The notes: a model not told the origin generated them from the letters alone. DNA of 64,000 bases from Cardiocondyla obscurior (GCF_019399895.1 NC_091867.1:2604001-2668000); one strand, 5' to 3'. Shown: positions 26,116 to 38,276, counted from the stretch's first letter. Made by a program: numbers and translations.

Positions 26116-26924
26116 CAAAGGAGACGAAGAGAGGCAAATGGCCTCTCCGTTGCAGTTTTCGTAGTTAGTCTCATAGTTGAGGTCTTCGGCCGTGCAATCG
26201 TGTTGGTCTTTTTCCACAAACAGGCATAATTTTGGCACGTTCGCCGTTGCCTCGCGACAAGACGTTATGTTTTATCCGTTGTCGTCGTCGTCGGCAGCAG
26301 CAGCGGCAACGTCGGCCACCATAATCGTCGCTTGAACTTATTAGGGAGCGTCCGTCGGCTGTACGTCTAAAGTTAGCGACGCGCTGGGTGAAAATAGCGT
26401 CGCGATGCTGGGGCCGCTTTGCCTATCGCTTTATAGGCAACTGGGTCAATTCTGGCTTCACGCAACGCTCACCGGGAACCGACGTTATCGAAAAATACCT
26501 AAAATTTTTTCGATTATTATATGTGCAATAAAACTTCTCTTTTTAAATTATGTCCATTACTTTTCAAATTGAAATTACAAACTTTGTAATAATTTGGATC
26601 CATTTGTGAAGAATTATGCAAACTTTATTCCTCCAGAAAATCTTGAAAAATCTGAAAATTAAATTATATATAAACATAAAATAGTTTATCATACATTCTT
26701 AATTCTAAATTTAATATTGCTAAAATTTTATTCGTACAGAATTACATAACTACTAGCCGAATTATTTATCTACTTAATATTTTTTTAATTACATATTAAT
26801 TTTTTTCTTTTTGCGAGAAAATATATATTATTTAAATAAAAATAATTTTTTAGAAATAAATAATTACTACACTTTATAAACTGTATTTTTTGTTACAGAG
26901 TGTTAAAATCGAAGAAAAACAACA

Positions 26925-28055
26925 ATGTGTGACGACGAAGTAGCTGCCCTGGTCGTAGACAATGGCTCCGGCATGTGCAAAGCCGGTTTCGCCGGAGACG
27001 ACGCTCCCCGTGCCGTCTTTCCCTCGATCGTCGGTCGACCTCGCCATCAGGGAGTGATGGTCGGTATGGGTCAGAAAGACAGCTACGTGGGTGATGAAGC
27101 CCAAAGCAAAAGAGGTATTCTGACTCTGAAATATCCGATCGAGCACGGTATCATCACTAACTGGGATGACATGGAGAAAATCTGGCACCACACTTTCTAC
27201 AACGAATTGCGTGTGGCTCCGGAAGAACACCCTGTTCTCCTCACTGAGGCGCCCCTAAATCCGAAAGCTAACCGAGAAAAGATGACGCAGATTATGTTTG
27301 AAACCTTCAACAGCCCGGCCATGTACGTCGCCATTCAGGCAGTTCTTTCCCTGTACGCTTCCGGTCGTACCACCGGTATCGTCCTGGACTCTGGTGACGG
27401 TGTCTCCCACACCGTACCCATCTACGAAGGTTACGCCCTTCCTCATGCCATCCTTCGTCTGGACTTGGCCGGTCGCGATCTTACCGACTATCTCATGAAG
27501 ATCCTTACCGAGAGAGGCTACAGCTTCACCACCACGGCCGAGCGAGAAATCGTTCGTGACATCAAAGAGAAACTCTGCTACGTCGCTCTGGACTTCGAAC
27601 AGGAAATGGCCACCGCTGCCGCCAGCACTTCTCTCGAGAAGAGCTACGAGTTGCCCGATGGTCAAGTCATCACCATTGGTAACGAGAGGTTCCGTACACC
27701 TGAAGCTCTCTTCCAGCCGTCCTTCTTGGGTATGGAATCTTGCGGCATCCACGAAACCGTCTACAACTCGATCATGAAGTGCGACGTCGATATCCGTAAA
27801 GATCTCTACGCTAACAACGTCCTCTCCGGCGGTACCACCATGTACCCTGGTATTGCCGATCGTATGCAGAAAGAAATCACCGCCCTCGCACCCTCAACTA
27901 TCAAGATCAAGATTATCGCTCCCCCCGAGAGGAAATATTCCGTATGGATCGGTGGTTCTATCCTGGCTTCCTTGTCCACCTTCCAACAGATGTGGATCTC
28001 GAAACAAGAGTACGACGAATCTGGCCCTGGCATCGTTCACCGCAAGTGCTTCTAA
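26925..28055 (+). CDS. Act: Muscle-type actin B, intronless coding region
   Basis: 376-residue actin with the same amino-acid sequence as actin A, including ERFRT. At the DNA level the first 380 or so bases differ from A at many third positions (for example GAAGCTCAGAGC against GAAGCCCAAAGC). From the codons for FNSPAMY to about the codons for TTMYPG the two genes are nearly identical, then they diverge again. Within 27240-27275 B instead matches actin C. The acceptor tgttacag ends at 26898, so the ATG lies 26 nt into the second leader exon. AATAAA at 28261 is the likely poly(A) signal. Confidence 0.97.
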
Positions 28056-28616
28056 GCAATTACGCTCGATTATATTCACTATTATTATTATTGCTACACC
28101 TTTCCCTAAGATGTACTGTTCACTGCCGCATCGCTTTGTCTATTTTAATTTCCGTTAGTCGAATATTATTGTCGTTACTATTGGTCCGTGGCGGCGAGTC
28201 TTTTACCAACTGTCATACGTACATATACGTCATCTTTTGTATATAAGTTTACGTCTATGGAATAAATCGATCTTATATTCTCTCTTACAACTGTTCAGTT
28301 TATAATTGTTATTCTATAAATCCCATATATTCATGACATATTTTCTTAATAATTAATAAAATAATTTGCTCATTAGCTAAATAATCTTCTATAATAATCT
28401 TAAGTGCTTTGATTGTTATTTTATAATTATATCAATTATAAATTCTTTTGTCTTTAATATTGAACAAATTAATGACGTATGTGGAGTTAAAAATTTCTTT
28501 TATACACATAAAAGAATTATAATTTTTTTTATGGATAAAATTATAATTTTTAGTTAATTACTTCCTAAAAATTTTATTTTAAATCGTTCAAGATAAAAAA
28601 ACCAATTAACATTTAC
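28056..28616. other. Actin B 3' UTR and AT-rich spacer
   Basis: 3' UTR to about 28285, then AT-rich sequence. Nothing else seen. Confidence 0.6.
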
Positions 28617-28697
28617 CTTTACTGTTTTTGTTGGTGAATCTGGTCGCCTTTTCGCACTCGTGCCGAAGTTCATCTGACGATTATCACGGCCGGCCAT
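28617..28697 (-). CDS. Candidate first coding exon of an unrecognised minus-strand gene
   Basis: ATG at 28697 in a good initiation context (ataATGGCC) opens 27 codons (MAGRDNRQMNF, then TSAKRRPDSPTKTVK) and runs into a strong donor AAG/GTAAAT at 28617/28616. The peptide is polar and basic, with an SPTK site. Without splicing it would stop after 47 residues. Later exons would have to lie at lower coordinates, so across or beyond actin B; one candidate is 25864-26025. Not identified. Confidence 0.33.
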
Positions 28698-29439
28698 AAT
28701 GATGACGAGAAAAGGTGTTCGGTAATAAAAGATGTGTTCTTTGGGGGTTGAAACTCGACAATGCGAATCGACATTAGCATCAGCTTTGCCGGAGATGTAA
28801 AAAGGTTGAAGAGGGGATCTCTGCGATGGCTCTAGCAAATAAGTCGCCCAGTGCTCCTGCCAATTATAACAAATTGCATTAAGTTTTATCTGAACAGCCT
28901 AATGATTTTGCTTTGTTTCTATGCTTACGCGATATTCAAATATCTTTGAACTGTCAGAAACTGTGATATTTATTTTTCAAATAATTAATAGTTTACCACT
29001 TTAATCATCTACAGCATAAAATCGTACTATTGATTAAAAAATACAAATCAAGATTAAAGATTCTCAATCTGTCATAGTAAAAATTAATTCTTTGAAGTTT
29101 ACTTTTTAAAGATTAATTATTTAAAAAATAGAATTACTTTGTGTGTGATTCTTTTAAAGAGTTTTGATTCTGAAGCTTGTCATTTCAAAATAAAATATTT
29201 TTGATTTTTAATTTTTAAGATTTAATTTATTAAAAGTTGGTCCTCTAAAGGTCGTTTTATGAATCAAGACACCTCTTATTTTATTTAGATTTTTAGTTAG
29301 AACTGTTTATATGCTATATCTTTTAATAATTTTTTTATTAAACCTTTTTTTTCAAATTTTATCCTCTATTATTTCTTTAAAAGTTAATTTCTTTATCGAT
29401 ATTCGCGGTAACAATCGACGTCCCTGTCGCGTAACGAGT
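28698..29439. other. Intergenic between actin B and actin C
   Basis: AT-rich with a GC-richer part near 28700-28860, which would be upstream DNA of the minus-strand candidate exon. No further feature supported. Confidence 0.5.
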
Positions 29440-29449
29440 CCTTATTTGG
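29440..29449. promoter_or_regulatory. Perfect CArG box upstream of actin C
   Basis: CCTTATTTGG matches CC(A/T)6GG exactly. It sits at the start of the GC-rich block (29400-29770) that I take to be the actin C promoter. CArG boxes bind SRF-type MADS factors and are classic control sites of muscle actin genes. Occupancy here is inference. Confidence 0.55.
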
Positions 29450-30442
29450 ATCCCAGGGTCCGCCGACCACCACCGCGTTGTCGCCAAAGTCGCCGCGATG
29501 CCCGGCGTCTTCTTCTCTCTCCCTCTCTTTCCTCTCTTTAGGGCAAACTAAGGACTAGCCTGACTCTACTGGGCGACGCGGGCTCTCAGCCCGATGTTAA
29601 CGCAGATAGCCGATTTCCATGTAAGGGGCGGATCGCTATTTTCGGCCGCCGACCGATATGGATAAAGGGACCCCACGGAGCCGGTGCCGCGCCACTTGCC
29701 GTTCTCACCAGCCTCTTGCACGACGTTGTACGCGACCCTAAGTGATCGTCGCCGATTTCTTCCCTCAACTTTCACATCAGCGAAACGGTAAATTGCCGTG
29801 CTTCGTCATTTTTAACAATCGCAAATCGATTTCTTTGATCCATGCACAATAACTTCGGAGATCTCTTTCGATCGGTCTTCTTCGTTAAATTTAAATCGCT
29901 TAGCTTTGTTAAGATTGTAATAATCTTTGATACTAAATCGTAGAGTCGGTAGTGATTCGAATAAACTGTGCTAAATTAAGGCTCACAGAGTTTTCGAGTG
30001 TTCAAAGGGTTGACGAAAAGCCTCACCAAGACCGATCAAATATTACATGTTGAGAATCTTCAAGAAGAATAGCGAACTCGATGCGGTTTGCGCAATATAG
30101 ATGTGAAGTGATACCTGAGTGAATGTGCATAAGTGAAAATTTACACGTTAATTATAAAACTTATTATTAATCTACTATCGATCTAAAACATTTACCAATT
30201 TATAAATTTAACTAAAATATTTTTTATACTTTTAAACTAATACAAAATAATTAATTTGGTATTTTTACTTTAACTTATGCATATTGCAATTATTGAATCA
30301 ATAAGACAACTCTCGTATGACGTAACAAAAAATTTTAACATAACATTTTATTATCGTATCAACAGCGAAGAAAATAAATCATAATTAATATTATCGAATT
30401 ATCTTGAAAAATTTTTCTACATACCTCAATGTATATTCGCAG
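29450..30442 (+). other. Actin C promoter block and leader intron
   Basis: GC-rich to about 29770, with a GGATAAAGGG TATA-like stretch near 29655. It then turns AT-rich up to the acceptor ttcgcag ending at 30442. The leader exon borders are not clear enough to call. Confidence 0.45.
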
Positions 30443-30461
30443 AAAATAATAGTAAACCAAG

Positions 30462-31789
30462 ATGTGCGACGATGATGTTGCGGCACTAGTCGTGGACAAT
30501 GGGTCCGGTATGTGTAAGGCCGGATTCGCGGGGGATGATGCACCGCGTGCTGTATTTCCTAGCATCGTTGGCCGCCCTCGTCATCAGGTTAGTTAAAAGC
30601 TTCCCCTGTAAAGCAATAAATCTTATTAAATTTAATTTAATTTTATTGGCATAATAACGTATATTTTATCTTTAATAATATTATATTAAAATTTATTTAA
30701 TAATGTAGAGTATATACGAATTTTTTACATATTTTCCGACTTAAATTAAGAAACACATTTAGATTATTTTCTGTTCATCTACAGGGCGTGATGGTCGGCA
30801 TGGGCCAAAAAGACAGCTACGTTGGCGACGAAGCGCAAAGTAAGAGAGGTATATTAACTCTAAAATATCCTATCGAGCATGGTATTATTACTAATTGGGA
30901 CGACATGGAGAAGATCTGGCATCATACCTTTTACAACGAATTGCGTGTCGCTCCGGAGGAGCACCCGGTTCTCCTCACTGAGGCGCCCCTAAATCCAAAA
31001 GCTAATCGCGAGAAGATGACGCAGATTATGTTCGAAACTTTCAACAGCCCGGCCATGTACGTCGCTATTCAAGCCGTCCTTTCCTTGTACGCTTCCGGTC
31101 GTACCACCGGTATCGTCCTGGACTCTGGTGACGGTGTCTCCCACACCGTACCCATCTACGAAGGTTACGCCCTTCCTCATGCCATCCTTCGTCTGGATTT
31201 GGCCGGTCGCGATCTTACCGACTATCTCATGAAGATCCTTACCGAGAGAGGCTACAGCTTCACCACCACGGCCGAGCGAGAAATCGTTCGCGACATCAAA
31301 GAAAAACTCTGCTACGTCGCCCTGGACTTCGAACAGGAAATGGCCACAGCTGCCGCCAGCACTTCTCTCGAGAAGAGCTACGAGTTGCCCGATGGTCAAG
31401 TCATCACCATTGGTAACGAGAGGTTCCGTTGTCCCGAAGCTCTTTTCCAACCTTCCTTCCTGGGTATGGAATCCTGTGGTATTCACGAGACCGTTTATAA
31501 TTCCATCATGAAGTGCGACGTCGATATTCGTAAAGATCTCTATGCTAATACCGTCCTCTCCGGAGGTACCACCATGTATCCCGGTATTGCCGATCGTATG
31601 CAGAAAGAAATCACCGCCCTGGCACCGTCAACCATCAAGATCAAGATTATCGCTCCTCCCGAGAGGAAATATTCCGTATGGATCGGTGGTTCTATCCTGG
31701 CTTCCTTGTCCACTTTCCAGCAAATGTGGATCTCGAAACAGGAGTACGACGAATCTGGCCCTGGCATCGTTCATCGCAAGTGCTTCTAA
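30462..31789 (+). CDS. Act: Muscle-type actin C with an early intron
   Basis: Exons 30462-30587 and 30785-31789, 376 residues. The intron (GTTAGT..ACAG) falls exactly after the codon for Gln in RPRHQ, next to GVMVGMG. This is the 41/42 position (mature numbering) also used by vertebrate cytoplasmic actins, so it is probably old and was lost from A and B. Differences from A and B: MCDDDV, ERFRC and YANTV, all closer to the general insect muscle actin. The third-position pattern is private in exon 1, but later blocks are shared with A or B, again mosaic. AATAAA at 32419 is the likely poly(A) signal, after a purine-rich 3' UTR. Confidence 0.97.
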
Positions 31790-32561
31790 AAACACATATT
31801 ATGAAGAATTGCGTTTTGTCATCGCAAATCTTCTCTTTCTCTTTCTTTATTTTCTTTTCTATGCACACGATCATACTTCATTACATTATGTTCATCATAA
31901 CATATAAAAACGCGAGAAAGAAAGAGGAAGAGAAGAGAAAAAAAAAAAAAGACAAAGAGCAAAAAAAAAGACAAAGATAGAGGAGATTCAATGTGAGAAA
32001 CGAACAGCGAAAAAAGACGGCTAATGAAGTGCCTTTATGCTACACATTTACCAAAAACTGTACTGTACTTTGTAGTTTATACAACAAGATTACGTGGTTA
32101 TGAATGTTAATTAATTTATTGATAGCCTTTTCAGCCACCTGAGCAATGAGTTTTCTTCGATTCAATATCATTTACAACACATACGTACATATACACATAT
32201 ATATTATATAATATATACAGTACATATGTATTATATACGTAGGTATATACGTACTTGCTCATTGATAATTACATAAGTTTGGCATTTGCGACACCTGTGA
32301 AAACGATTATTGACAACAACGAGAAATACGATCAATTATTATCGGCCACATCGACGTCGGCTCATATTGCTGCCCGGCGGATTGTTCTTCTTATTGTATT
32401 TTACGATTAAACAATGGTAATAAAATCATATGTTATGTATTATATAATAATCATATATTTCATTGGACGAATAATACTTACTATTTAGACTCGAGTCGGA
32501 TTTCAAGTTAATAACGCATGTATTCATTTCCGACATTTCATGATCTTTTTATTCCGTCACT
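31790..32561 (+). other. Actin C 3' UTR
   Basis: Contains a GA/AAAG-rich tract at about 31915-31980 and AATAAA at 32419-32424. It abuts the 3' end of the convergent minus-strand gene. Confidence 0.6.
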
Positions 32562-33225
32562 CTATTTCCTTCTCTCTTTAAATATATTGTGTATATGTGT
32601 AAGTAAAATGAGGAAGTGAGATAAAGCGAACAAATTTACAGGCTCAACCGCAGAGGACTTCTCCAGAAAATGCTGCAAAGAGAAAAAACAAAAAAACATA
32701 CGGATTTACGTTGTCGTTTGTTACGGTAGACGATAAACCGCCAACGATCGCGTACCTCGAGCGACCGCCTCATTACCTTCTCGTTATATTTGGCGTGTGC
32801 CATATGCCGCCCACGTGCAGCTTGTCTTCCCGGCTCGCGAAGATGCTCACCTAATTCAGTTGGACCTGGCAAGTGTGCATGAGCGTGATGCAGATTAGGA
32901 AAGAACAAAAATAGAGCTGCTGGCCCGGCTAGGATCGGCGTAATGCACTGGTAATGCCTCCAATGGCTTCGACCAACCATTTCCGCACTTCCCGCCTGAA
33001 GCAGTCGCGCTTTGAGCGCCGCAGTTGATCGAGCACGATATTAAACTCTGCGATATATTGTTCGAGCGCGAACGCGGCTTTTTGAAGGATGGCGTCGATA
33101 CGTATCTTTGGCGTCTCAGACGTTTCTGCGAGCGAGGAAAAGTCCCATACATTGTGGTATGAATTCCTCATGACAGGTCTGTTTTTCGTAGATGCAGCCA
33201 CAGGAAATACGCGCCTTCCAATCAT
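32562..33225 (-). CDS. Unrecognised three-exon gene, about 165 residues
   Basis: Exons in transcript order: 33225-32949, 32865-32756, 32672-32562, phases 1 and 0 joining correctly, stop TAG at 32562-32564. The acceptors (cacttgccag; tctctttgcag) are good; the first donor (ACCA/GTGCAT) is weak. The predicted protein starts MIGRRVFPVAAS, a basic, serine-containing N-terminus that could be mitochondrial. Its middle is predicted helical (ILQKAAFALEQYIAEFNIV and RREVRKWLVEAI), and its C-terminus is hydrophobic then basic (NLFALSHFLILLTHIHNIF, KERRK), possibly a tail anchor. Codon use is GC-richer than the surroundings, in favour of coding. I do not recognise the family. It is head-to-head with Rab21, 360 bp between starts, so the two may share a promoter. 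Confidence 0.45.
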
Positions 33226-33584
33226 TGCAATGTAAAATACAGCTGTGAATGATTACGAGGGCCGGCAATAGAAACGCGCCGACGTGATGTATGCGCGTAA
33301 TGGCACGGAGCAGAACAGCTGATCTTCGCGCGGCTCCGGGACCGCGGCAGAACGTTCCGTTGTCAAAGCGGCTGCCGATAACGAACACGAGGATCGTCGC
33401 TGACGGTGACTCGACGCATAAGACAACGACGACGAGACGGATTGTGATAAAGGAGCACCACCAAACCTTCGTGTCGCGTTTGCTCGTGCGAATTAGTCCC
33501 CTCTTCTCCTCGCCTGTCCGCCACCCCGCGCCGTCCGCCTTGACGTCCTTGGAGTCGGAGCTCAGTTGCCTATAGTCCAGGATT
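33226..33584. promoter_or_regulatory. Divergent promoter interval, unrecognised gene / Rab21
   Basis: GC-rich 360 bp between two divergent start codons with no TATA box that I trust. Likely holds both 5' UTRs. Long open frames across it on both strands reflect base composition. Confidence 0.45.
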
Positions 33585-34830
33585 ATGGCCAGTCCGGTGG
33601 TCGGCACCGGATACAATTTCAAGGTGGTTTTGCTTGGCGAAGGATGCGTCGGCAAGACCTCGGTCGCCCTTCGATACGTCGAGGACAAGTTCAACGATAA
33701 GCATATCACGACACTACAGGTGATTCTTCTCTCCGCCTTCTGTATGCTCGAGACCCCATCTTACCTCTGTTTTTATTTTGAACGCCGCTCGGAAACAGCT
33801 GTCTTTTTTTTCGCATTGAATTTCTTGCCTTGAGGGAACAGTTTTGTAGATCTAGATTTAAATATGTTCTTCCGAAAGAAATTATTTCCGTGACATGTTT
33901 TTTGGCTACGCATTTCTTGAGATATAAGCTCTGCAGTTGCGTTAAAAGTTGTATATGTCAAGGTTCAAGTGTTCTTTACTCCATATGTAACTGCAACTAA
34001 GAAAATTTCCTTAACCTCTTCAATACTGAATTTTTATTTATGAATAAAACGATTAAAAATTATTTAGAAGTAAATCTTGACGATTCGTTTTATGTTACAG
34101 GCGTCGTTTCTGAAAAAGAAATTGAATATCAATGGGAAAAGAGTGAATTTGGCGATATGGGATACTGCTGGGCAAGAGAAGTTTCATGCCTTAGGACCAA
34201 TTTATTATAGAATGTCTAATGGTGCCATTCTCGTTTACGACATTACAGATGAGGATACCTTTCAAAAAGTAAAATTATATCTATTATATAAAATAGTATT
34301 TTAAAGCATCTCTGTTTTTATAATGTTAAAAAAAATTTTTTCGAATTTTGTTGTCAGGTGAAAAATTGGGTGAAAGAACTGAAAAAGATGTTAGGTAGTG
34401 GAATTTGCTTAGCAATAGCAGGTAATAAAGTAGATCTGGAAAAAGACAGAAACGTTGCCATAGAAGAAGCAGAAGAGTAAGTTTAGTAAATTTTTATTTA
34501 TACGAAATAATAAATTAATGCATTATCTTACCTGAATTTTCTTCTGCTAGGTATGCCAAACAAGTGGGCGCTATGCATTTCCATACATCGGCCAAATTAA
34601 ATCAGAATATCGAAGAAATGTTCTTGGATTTGACGCAACGTATGATGCAGCGTGTGGATGAGGCTGAGCAAAAGTCTACCCTTACGAGGACCAATAGTAC
34701 GCGTCGTAATGTCGTAATGGTCGAAGACGAAGCAGAACAAATTCATCCAAGTAGAAGTTCTTGCTGCGGCGGTGGTGGTAGTGGCGGTGGTGGTGGTAGC
34801 GGCGGTGGCGGCGACGGTGGCTTTTCATAG
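33585..34830 (+). CDS. Rab21: Ras-related GTPase Rab21
   Basis: Small GTPase of early endosomes, involved in endocytic and integrin traffic and in autophagy. Exons 33585-33719, 34101-34268, 34358-34476, 34551-34830; 233 residues. G1 GEGCVGKT (residues 18-25), effector region KFNDKHITTLQ, switch II DTAGQEKFHALGPIYYR, G4 GNKVDLEK and G5 HTSAK are all present, and the switch sequences are specific to Rab21. The odd part is the C-terminus: the double Cys in RSSCC, normally within a few residues of the end for geranylgeranylation, is followed here by 19 more residues made almost wholly of Gly and Ser with a final DGGFS. A GGT/GGC repeat expansion that shifted the stop codon, or an unseen splice, could explain it. 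Confidence 0.95.
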
Positions 34831-37827
34831 ACCTCTAAAACCAATTTAAATTGATTCCAGATACAAGGTCTAATTTTGATGATTCATAAACTATACGGGT
34901 GCATCTAAAATGTGACAAATAATAATTTGTTGCATTACAAATGCTTCGATTCTGTGTTTATAGTTGGGTGCATTATGTATGACTGTGCATTATATATGCA
35001 TGTGTATGCCATTATATGCACATGTACATATTTTTTAGCTGCAACAATTCTTGGATAGCAAAGATACATATATTTGTTCACAATCGAAGCTATCCTATTT
35101 GTGCTCGTTAAATATGTATTTCAAGGTACATTTATATACAACTTTCTTGAAGAGAGATAAATTGTTAATATTTTCGATACTGACTAAATGTGAATACACG
35201 TCATATAGTTGCAGCTTTCATTATCGTTTGTGAATATTGTGTGAAACAGATTTTTCTGATAGAGTTGGCTTTCAAATATTTTAATCATTTTAAGGTCAGT
35301 CTTGTAGATTTTTTAAATTAAATTGTTCACTTAATGAAGAATAATTATGAAGCAATACGTAATATATTTTCTTTCCAATTAATTAATTATATTTGACATG
35401 CATTTAGATTATAATTTTAGGTAGTAATTTTTTTTTATTTTTTGATCGTGTAAATGGAACCTTTCCAACTGTAAAAATTTTATAAAAGATTACGAGAATA
35501 GAAGCTTTATCGTAAATTTTCGTTTAATTTTGTTACTATCTTTAAATTTTGGACATGTTTATATCTTCGCAATCCAAAAATTGCAGCAAGCTGATTGACT
35601 AAGAATTAACTAATCGTAATAACAGCGTGGTCTTGTTGCGAGACGAGAGCATTTTCAAGAGAAAGCAGAAAAAACTTTCAATTTTTATCTAAAACAATAG
35701 CTTAAATTATTTAGGTTTAAATTATTGTACATATTGAGTGCCGATAATTTTATTGTACAATATAATAATTTTGGACCATTTGTTAAGTAACACGCAATAT
35801 GTTTATTCATCTGAAATTATATAAATTAGTGATACAAGAAAGTTGTTGTGTAAATTATTGTAAGTTATTTTATGAACATAAAATGGTAACTTGTAATAAC
35901 GTTACAGAGACACGCTTTATTTAACATTTATACCACGATCCCACTGTGTCATGAAAGTTGGTGTTGTTTATGAATTACAAAAGTGAAACTGAAAACCTAT
36001 AAATTAATACGCTTTATTACAACGCTTCTATTGACAACGAGGAATGTAATCGAGTCACATCAGTTCTATACAGGTCTGGGTTAGTCTTTTTTTTTTTTTT
36101 TTATGATAGAGAGCAGGTTTAGGCTGCCAAGCCCATACTTTATCCCAGTTACCCATAATGGCAGGACTATTTAAAGAGATATACAAGTCTGCGGTTTGTT
36201 CCGCGAAAAATTGCTAAGTCTCTTATCTTTATATCTAAATGATGGACAAATTCACTAAGTCGTTAGACTATACAGTACTCAGCACTTAATATGTGCCAAA
36301 TCTTTCCCCTTTTTTTCATTCTCTCTCTCTCTGTTTTTTCTCTCTTTCTCTTGTTTATTTTAATTCTTACTAACATCAAGCAAAACTAGCAATCAGGTGA
36401 GTTATTTTTCTTTCGAGATTATGGGTGTTTTCCAGCTAAGTTACAGTGTCGACACAGTGCTTGTGTGTTACATAATGTTAACTTATAGTGTCTCGTCTGT
36501 GTACATTACTGGAAAGCACCCTATAATTAAAAACAAATATTGTAGTCACTAGAATTTATATGTGGAGTGCAAGAAATACACTAATATCACATAAAACACT
36601 TACTGTACTAATATAATTTTTTAAATATTAAAATTAATTTTATAAACAGCATAAATTATTTTGCTCGTAATTATATTATATAGAACAGAGAGAGAGAATG
36701 TTACATAAAAGTTATAAGGTAAATTCGTTCGTAGTAAAAAATACAATTTAATGTCTGTTCCAATCAAAGTGTTTTTTGTTATATAAAACGAATAAATGCT
36801 CGTTTATGTTATTTAAAGTTAACGTAATATTTTTCTATATTATATATATAAATCTTTCTCGTTATATATATATTTTGTCTCTCTCTTTTCAAGTTTACTT
36901 AAATACAGTATCACATACACTACATTCGTTAGACCACAATTATTGTTGAGTTATAAATTTTTCCGATATATACAAACCCTGCAAGAGATGCAAAGGATGC
37001 CAAATATTAAAGAGATTTGTTACTTGCAGTTTTCACATTTTGAATTTAGAGTATACATTAAAATATTCTATGAAAATTTCGTTTTATAAGATCTTTAATT
37101 GATGCGTTTAATAAAATGCAATTCAATAATTTTGGAAATTAAATTTTACAGGTAAAAATAAATAACAAAAATTGTTAAAATGAATCTATGTAGATCTATC
37201 AAAACAAAAATTATAATCTATTTAATAACAATTATCGATTTAATTAAAAAATTTTAACTAATAAAAAAAAGTAACAAAAGTAACTAAAATCTTATAAATT
37301 ATCTATAAAATTTATATAACTTACCAAAAGAAATTAATTCGTTGTTTGAAAGTTTCGTTAAATGTAAGAGATATTATGTAAAATCGGGAAAAATTGTGGT
37401 TTGTGATTTCGCGACAACAGAGGCATCCCACTCAATCTTTTCTCATTATCGAATATATTATTTTTCTAAGCGATATTAAATAGATAATATTTATCTCTAA
37501 AGATAATCTTACATATTATACTCACTGTGTGACGTTCTCATGTATCTTTGGTATTTGGTCGTAATTTTTCTCTAAATATACAAACATGTCTCTTGCAGCT
37601 ATTCCAACATCGCGTAACTGGTATTCGAACGGTTTAGACATCGCCCGAAAATTATTATACCTATCCGTATTAAAAAATCTTGTGCAAAATTGTATGTAAA
37701 CGAATAATTGAGTGTTTTTTTTCTACCCTTTTTTTTCTTTTTCTATTACGAAGAATATAAAAATATTTCAGTAAATGAAAATGCGGACGTGTGATAATTG
37801 AATGTCACAATTAGGCCTTTCTCGCTT
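34831..37827. other. Rab21 / ARHGAP1 convergent 3' interval
   Basis: About 3 kb, AT-rich, with a poly(T) tract at about 36088-36103 and a CT-rich stretch at 36300-36360. Probably long 3' UTRs of both genes. No coding exon recognised. Confidence 0.6.
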
Positions 37828-38245
37828 TTAAATAATAAATATCTTATCTTGATAAGTGAATAAAAAGTCTATAAATTGATTGATGGGTCCTATTGCGGAG
37901 AGAGACATTCCACGTGCTGGCGGTGCTCTAACTAGATTCGGTCCAAATACAACCGCGAGATTACTAGAAGTCATCTTATTCAGGTCGCATCGATCCATTA
38001 CCTACCAATAGCAATAAAGATAAGCGTATGTAAAAATTTATTTTTATCTTAGTCATAGAAAAATGCAACTAAAAATATTTATTACGTACCCTCGATAAAA
38101 ATTGTACGACGTATTTAAGAACTTGATAATTGTCTTCAGGAAGTTTCTCCAATATTAATATCTTAACTTTACGCGGACGTTCATCTTTTGATAACGCTAC
38201 AGTAAAAATTTAAAGAAATGTTTTATGTCTTATTCTAATACTTAA

Positions 38246-38276
<31 letters not shown>

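Noticed and set aside
33116..33709. 197-codon minus-strand frame over the Rab21 start
   Set aside because: Overlaps the Rab21 first exon and promoter; no domain, GC-rich composition effect.
34831..37827. Possible additional gene between Rab21 and ARHGAP1
   Set aside because: No open frame or splice-supported exon with recognisable sequence; best explained as 3' UTRs.
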